A stretch of DNA of 64,000 nucleotides from Rhyzopertha dominica (Eukaryota; Arthropoda; Insecta; Coleoptera; Bostrichidae), in NCBI GenBank assembly GCA_025024175.1, contig QCXZ01000137.1:14446001-14510000 (forward strand), written 5' to 3'. The position numbers were made by a program, and so were the translations under genes. Every line of letters begins with the position of its first letter. Positions within the stretch are counted from its first letter, which is position 1. A model generated the notes under the pieces. That model searched no databases. It had not been told where the DNA came from and was given only the letters and a program-made list of their open reading frames with translations. Positions 59,581 through 64,000 of this stretch are shown here, piece by piece.

Positions 59581-61329
59581 GTCAAATAATATGACAAAAT
59601 ACAATGTCAATGAATAAATGAAAACAAATAAAAAAAGGACAAATTCATGGAGTTACCTAATAGTTCAGATGAAAAAAAAACAGCAAGAAGAAGAACAAAT
59701 CTTTGTCAAATATTTATAAAAAGTTTCACGAATAAAATAGTGTTGGCGATTCAAGGTGCCTTGGTGCATACAGGAGTAAGAAAAATGGGAAACAAAAAGA
59801 ATGAAGATATACAATTAATTGAATAAATCATAGTATTTAAGATGCAACTAGGAGTTTTGGTATTTTTATTGGTTTCCCGTATTTCTTTTGGTATTTTTTA
59901 CTCATGTGTTGATAAAATATTGAATAGAAATAACTTTTTCTCATTTTTGTAAGCTCTTATTTAATTTTATCAATACACAAATAAATTACTTTTTAAAATC
60001 AATCAAAACCGTTGAGACTACATAACTAATCTTTGTAATTTGCATGGATACCCTTCTACGCTCAAAAAGAGTTCAGTTTCCCTTTTTTCATGCATTATAC
60101 GAGCAATCAGTATACAAGCGCTTTTGCACCATTAGCTTCTATCAAATATAGTAGCACTTCCCAAGATTTGTCTCACAAATCCTTTGGGTTTCGTCAGTAG
60201 TCCTGAGGAGCTTTGTCAGCGGTAGTTATGCAGATGGAGTTTTTTCACCTTTGAATGGCAAAGAAGTTTGCTAACAGATTATTTGAATGGTCAAGAATGG
60301 TTGTAGAAAATACTTTACTTTGCAGATAGTTTTTTAACCATTCAGCATAGCCAAATAATGAAAACAAAAAAAATGTTCTGCATGGAAAGTGAATTAATCA
60401 CTACTAGTAAAAATAGATTCGCACACACGCATAAATCGATTCAAAAAGCATGCTGCTTTATTTTCAGTAACGTCAAAACAAGAAGCCTTCAATAAGAAAG
60501 ACTATGGTTTCCTTACAAGACAACTACTATCAGAAATAATTTAAAAGCAAACCGCTACCTATGTGTATATTGTGCTTGGTTAAGGAAGGATTTTTAGATA
60601 CGAGTTTTTTCTTTGCAACTCTTTTCCAAGAACATGGCAACAAAAACTGAATTTCGAGAGTTTTTGGAGGCGCAAACTATATGCGTCTCCAAATGGCTTC
60701 TGAAACTCCGAAAACTGACAATATCTGTCGCAAGAAGCATTGGTCACATTANCTTACACGCAATGCCATATCCCTTGAAACCCCACGACGAAGAAGCTTC
60801 ATCACTGTGAACTTTCAGAACCACTGAGATAGAAACATTGCAACTCATTGCTGACCATAAGCATCACAATGACTGTCTGACGGAGCAGTAAACGGTAAAA
60901 AAAAGTGGAGTTGTAAATATAATCTTAATATGATCATCTTCAAAATCAACAGGAGGTCTAGGTCAGTACCTAAATGTTTTGGAAGGTACAAGGTACAAGT
61001 AACAAGCCTTATACCGGACCTACTTCAGAGCTTGTTTCCATTTGCCTAGAGAAGTCAAAGTCCTAGGAATTTAAATAATTACAAACTCGAGAGGTACAAA
61101 CACGTTTTAGCATCAACTACAAACTTCAAGGAAACGCTCCAAATCCTCTCGACTAGCGTCACAAAAGCGCGGATACAGCCTTATCACAAGCGTCTTCTCA
61201 TTCAGGTGCTGATTACGGAAAACCAATCAGGCATCGCATGGCACGTGAAGTAATTGACGGTACCCTCTTGGTGTTTCGGATAATGCTATTTTGCAGATAA
61301 AATGNTAAAAATGNGCGCCATTATCTAAA
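59581..61329. other. Upstream region of gene C, no recognised gene
   Basis: A 65-codon open frame at 60613-60810 is interrupted by an N and matches nothing I know. The rest is AT-rich until the GC content rises near 61140, close to the promoter of gene C. Confidence 0.4.
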
Positions 61330-61379
61330 TACGCTCAGTTCAGCTCGACTCATCACNCCNGCTGCGTACCTGCACAGCC
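61330..61379 (+). promoter_or_regulatory. Possible initiator and short 5' UTR of gene C
   Basis: CTCAGTTC at 61334-61341 matches the arthropod initiator (TCAGT, A at about 61337) and lies 43 bases before the ATG. No TATA box is visible about 30 bases upstream. Two Ns nearby limit the reading. Confidence 0.35.
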
Positions 61380-61988
61380 ATGAGCAGCTTAGTGAACGGG
61401 AAAATCATAGTGGCCGTCTTCATAGGGCTCGTCATCGGGCTGCTGTTCCATTTTAAGGTAACGGCAGACAACTACAGCGCCCTTTACCAACAGTCCGGAC
61501 TTGCGAGATCAGCAGACTCAGCATCAGCCGAAGCCTTGGTTGCCAGGAATTTAGAATCAGCGGATGCCGATTACGTAGATGAAGATCTAGACAAGATCAT
61601 TACCACCGACATGGTAGAGGACGACTCTGACCTGTCCACTTTGCGATCCGTGGCGGATATCACCAAATGCAAAGATTCGGACCTGGTTTCATCAATCAAG
61701 CAACGCGGAGACTACTGGGTCCTTTACAATTACGTAAAGGCCGAGAAATCGTTCCATTGCTACGAGAGCATCACGTATACAACTCAAGGGGATTACAGTT
61801 TCCTGGACAACCTGATCCCACTGGTTGACAGGTGGAAGGGACCAATCAGCGTCGCCCTGCATGCTCCCGGGGATGATTTCCATACAACGGTAGATTCTAT
61901 CGCTTATCTGAGAAATTGTGAAACCCCTCTGATAAAAAAATACGTCACCTTCCACATCTTTTTCGAGTCTAAGCACACTCCAAAACAG
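61380..61988 (+). CDS. B4GAT1-like: GT49 gene C, exon 1: start, membrane anchor, acidic stem and first luminal block
   Basis: This exon has 203 codons from ATG at 61380 to CAG at 61986-61988, followed by a perfect donor GTAAGT. A short tail (MSSLVNGK) is followed by a hydrophobic anchor at about residues 9-26 (IIVAVFIGLVIGLLFHF), giving type II topology. The stem is longer than in A and B and strongly acidic (YVDEDLDKI, MVEDDSDLS). The conserved block starts KQRGDYWVLYNYVKAEKSF. It continues HCYESITYTTQGDYSFLDNL, VDRWKGPISVALHAPGDD, YLRNCETP and YVTFHIFFESK. The catalytic exons with the D-x-E motif must lie beyond 64000. Transcribed divergently from gene B, whose start is 17.6 kb away. Confidence 0.92.
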
Positions 61989-64000
61989 GTAAGTTATATT
62001 TGGATCGAAAGTAAAAGTCGGAACGCTTTGATGTATACATTTGATGCTAAGCGTTCGGTTAAATTTTTGTGTTTTATCAGTCTGCTGATAATTATAAAGA
62101 AACTAATATACCTTTGATAAGTCACAATCGTAACGTCCATTAATCCCACAATACCGTCAAGATATCATTTTGCCTTTTAAATATGTAAAACTAAAATTCA
62201 AACTAATTTGTGCCTAGAATTAAAAAAAAACTAGTTAATTCTCAATTGTCTTTAAAAATAAGTTTGCAGTGGTCCTTGTTTGTTTACGCCTCTCTACTCT
62301 TATTATTTTACTAAATATTTTGCTTCAGAGGTTGATGTAAATCAGACGTTGTCGCTTCATGTGTAAAATACACAATTACAGCCTGGCTTTGCTTTTTGAA
62401 TGAATCTACTACACACTCATAAATTTCGCCAGGTTAGTAACTGATAACACTATTTAGTCGCTAAAACACAGCGAGCCTCTTGAAACCCATTAAGACATAT
62501 AAAGAACTAACTGCAATAAGTAGTGTAGTTGATAGGGCTATTAAAAGTATCCTGAAATAACCGGCACTTGAATATTGCATTTTTCTTGTTTCAGGACAGG
62601 ACATCCTGTTTTGTTATTAGAATTTTTGAAATCAGAGAAAATTATCCATTATGTGATAAAAACAGCCACGGATTGTGTACTTCAAGATGTTATTATAACA
62701 AGTGTTCAATGAAAAATTATCAAGAAAAGATTTGACAGTTCTTAAACCGCCTAAGACAAATTCTGTCATTATGATTATTTCCATGGATAAAAGGCTTCAA
62801 AATGTCTATTGTTTAACGTAAACTTTTAAACGAGCCGTCTAAAAAAAGAAATTCACGATAAAATTCCTCCCGCCCTGCATATAATCCAATCTAAGACTGC
62901 GATTTTTTTATTTTGATGCGCGTAATCGCCCAGTTTAATCATTATTAAACGATAGCGTCCGGTTTGGACCTTACACCAAAAAATATCATTTCATGTACTA
63001 ACATTTTTGTCAAACGACATACATTGAAATATTATTTTTTAATGAACACCTATCAATCAATGCCGTAATTATTATTCATCCTCATATGCATATGGTATGT
63101 GACGCAACGTAAAGAAATTTTGCTCAAAGGTCTAATCCTATTGGTCAGCAATTAATTTAGTATAGGAAAATACGAAGAAATGTGTTCTGCACCTGATGCA
63201 GCTCAATATACCTACATTAAATTCCGCTCAGTGTGTCTGAAAGCCTACCAAGCAAACGTGAGTTTTGCTGAATATTAAAAATATTTGTATACATATAATA
63301 AAATCAGTACTATATTTAGAAAAAATACCATCATTACTCGATGAAGATAAACTGAAAACCAAGCTATTTTCTGGTGTTTGAAGTAAAAATAAAAGTTGTA
63401 AATGTTTTGTTTCCCTTTGAAGCCGAAAAATCACAAAATGGTTTCAAGGATACGAATTCCTAAGGTAATACAGAAAAAAATATCTTTGAAATATTAATTT
63501 CGTTATTTATGGAAAATTTTAACAGGGTATTAGATTAGGTTTACCTGATGAATTTTATGTGATGTAGTACCAGATTACATAAAGTTTTGTAACATGTTCA
63601 TGGTTGCATTTCGTAAACACAAAGGAGCTAGAATTTGAAAAATATATAGCTTTATATCGTTTCCTAATCGATTGTTGCACTAAAATATAACCACCATGTG
63701 TTAAAACAGCTTTGCCTTTAAAAAACTCGTTAATGAAAGCTGACGAACATTTCAACAACAAAGTAATCTTCAAATTGCTTTACTAAACACACTTCAAAGA
63801 TGAACATATAACAATGAATCTACACTACCTATTTTAAGGGAAACTTGGTTTAAGGGTTTAGTTTTGCACTTATAAACACAACAATTTTTGCAAAAATGTT
63901 AGGCCCAAATGTCCAAACCTCCTATTTTTTCTTAAAAGCTTGCAAATACATATGACAGCCATGAACCACCACTGATAAAAACAGTTGTAACAGCGACACA
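61989..64000 (+). other. Intron 1 of gene C, incomplete
   Basis: The sequence after the donor GTAAGT is AT-rich to the end of the window. No exon resembling B exon 2 (TYPINVARN... or DIELYP) is found, so the next exon is outside. Confidence 0.7.

Noticed and set aside
1..64000. CRISPR arrays, rRNA and tRNA genes
   Set aside because: No regularly spaced repeats, conserved rRNA blocks or tRNA-like cloverleaf with A and B boxes were noticed by eye; a tRNA scan could still reveal a missed or degenerate one.

Overview
The window looks like a piece of an AT-rich, repeat-laden insect genome from a draft assembly (scattered N bases). The evidence is spliced genes with GT-AG introns, non-LTR retrotransposons, and Tc1/mariner, hAT-like and THAP-domain elements of arthropod type. 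A large-genome beetle or bug would fit, but I cannot name the species.

The only host genes I can support are three paralogues of one family: Golgi type II glycosyltransferases of family GT49 (beta-1,4-glucuronyltransferase 1-like, B4GAT1-like). Gene A is on the minus strand. Its first exon is at 18832-19356 and its second at 2396-2974; its last exon lies beyond base 1. Gene B is on the minus strand and complete: exons at 43170-43745, 36991-37257, 36620-36928 and 32406-32606, about 450 residues. Gene C is on the plus strand: only its first exon, 61380-61988, is inside the window. All three first exons end at the same place in the protein with a phase-0 donor, so they are tandem duplicates. A and B are head-to-tail; B and C are divergent.

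The rest is introns and intergenic DNA packed with mobile elements. These include degenerate LINE fragments (230-2345, 22115-23880, 39740-41110, 46680-47335, plus a 3' tail near 21100). A triple nest at 3009-5338 holds a long-inverted-repeat element, a Tc3-like element and a THAP repeat. Three copies of a THAP-domain repeat are present (3352-4221, 10862-12622, 34465-35626), one of them carrying a TTAA-type insertion. Two mariner-like elements have unusually long, roughly half-kilobase inverted repeats (24151-26813, 32807-36264). Two hAT-like elements have 8-bp target duplications (27427-28956, 52254-54744). There are also several MITEs, a mariner fossil, and a Tigger/pogo-like fossil.

Points worth following up: GT49 exon 2 of gene A is squeezed between two transposons and ends at a poor splice donor. 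A 62-bp intron is present in gene B and absent from gene A. A hammerhead-ribozyme-like motif lies in the last intron of gene B. The THAP repeat carries an exact cAMP-response-element palindrome in both inverted repeats. No CRISPR array, rRNA or convincing tRNA was seen.
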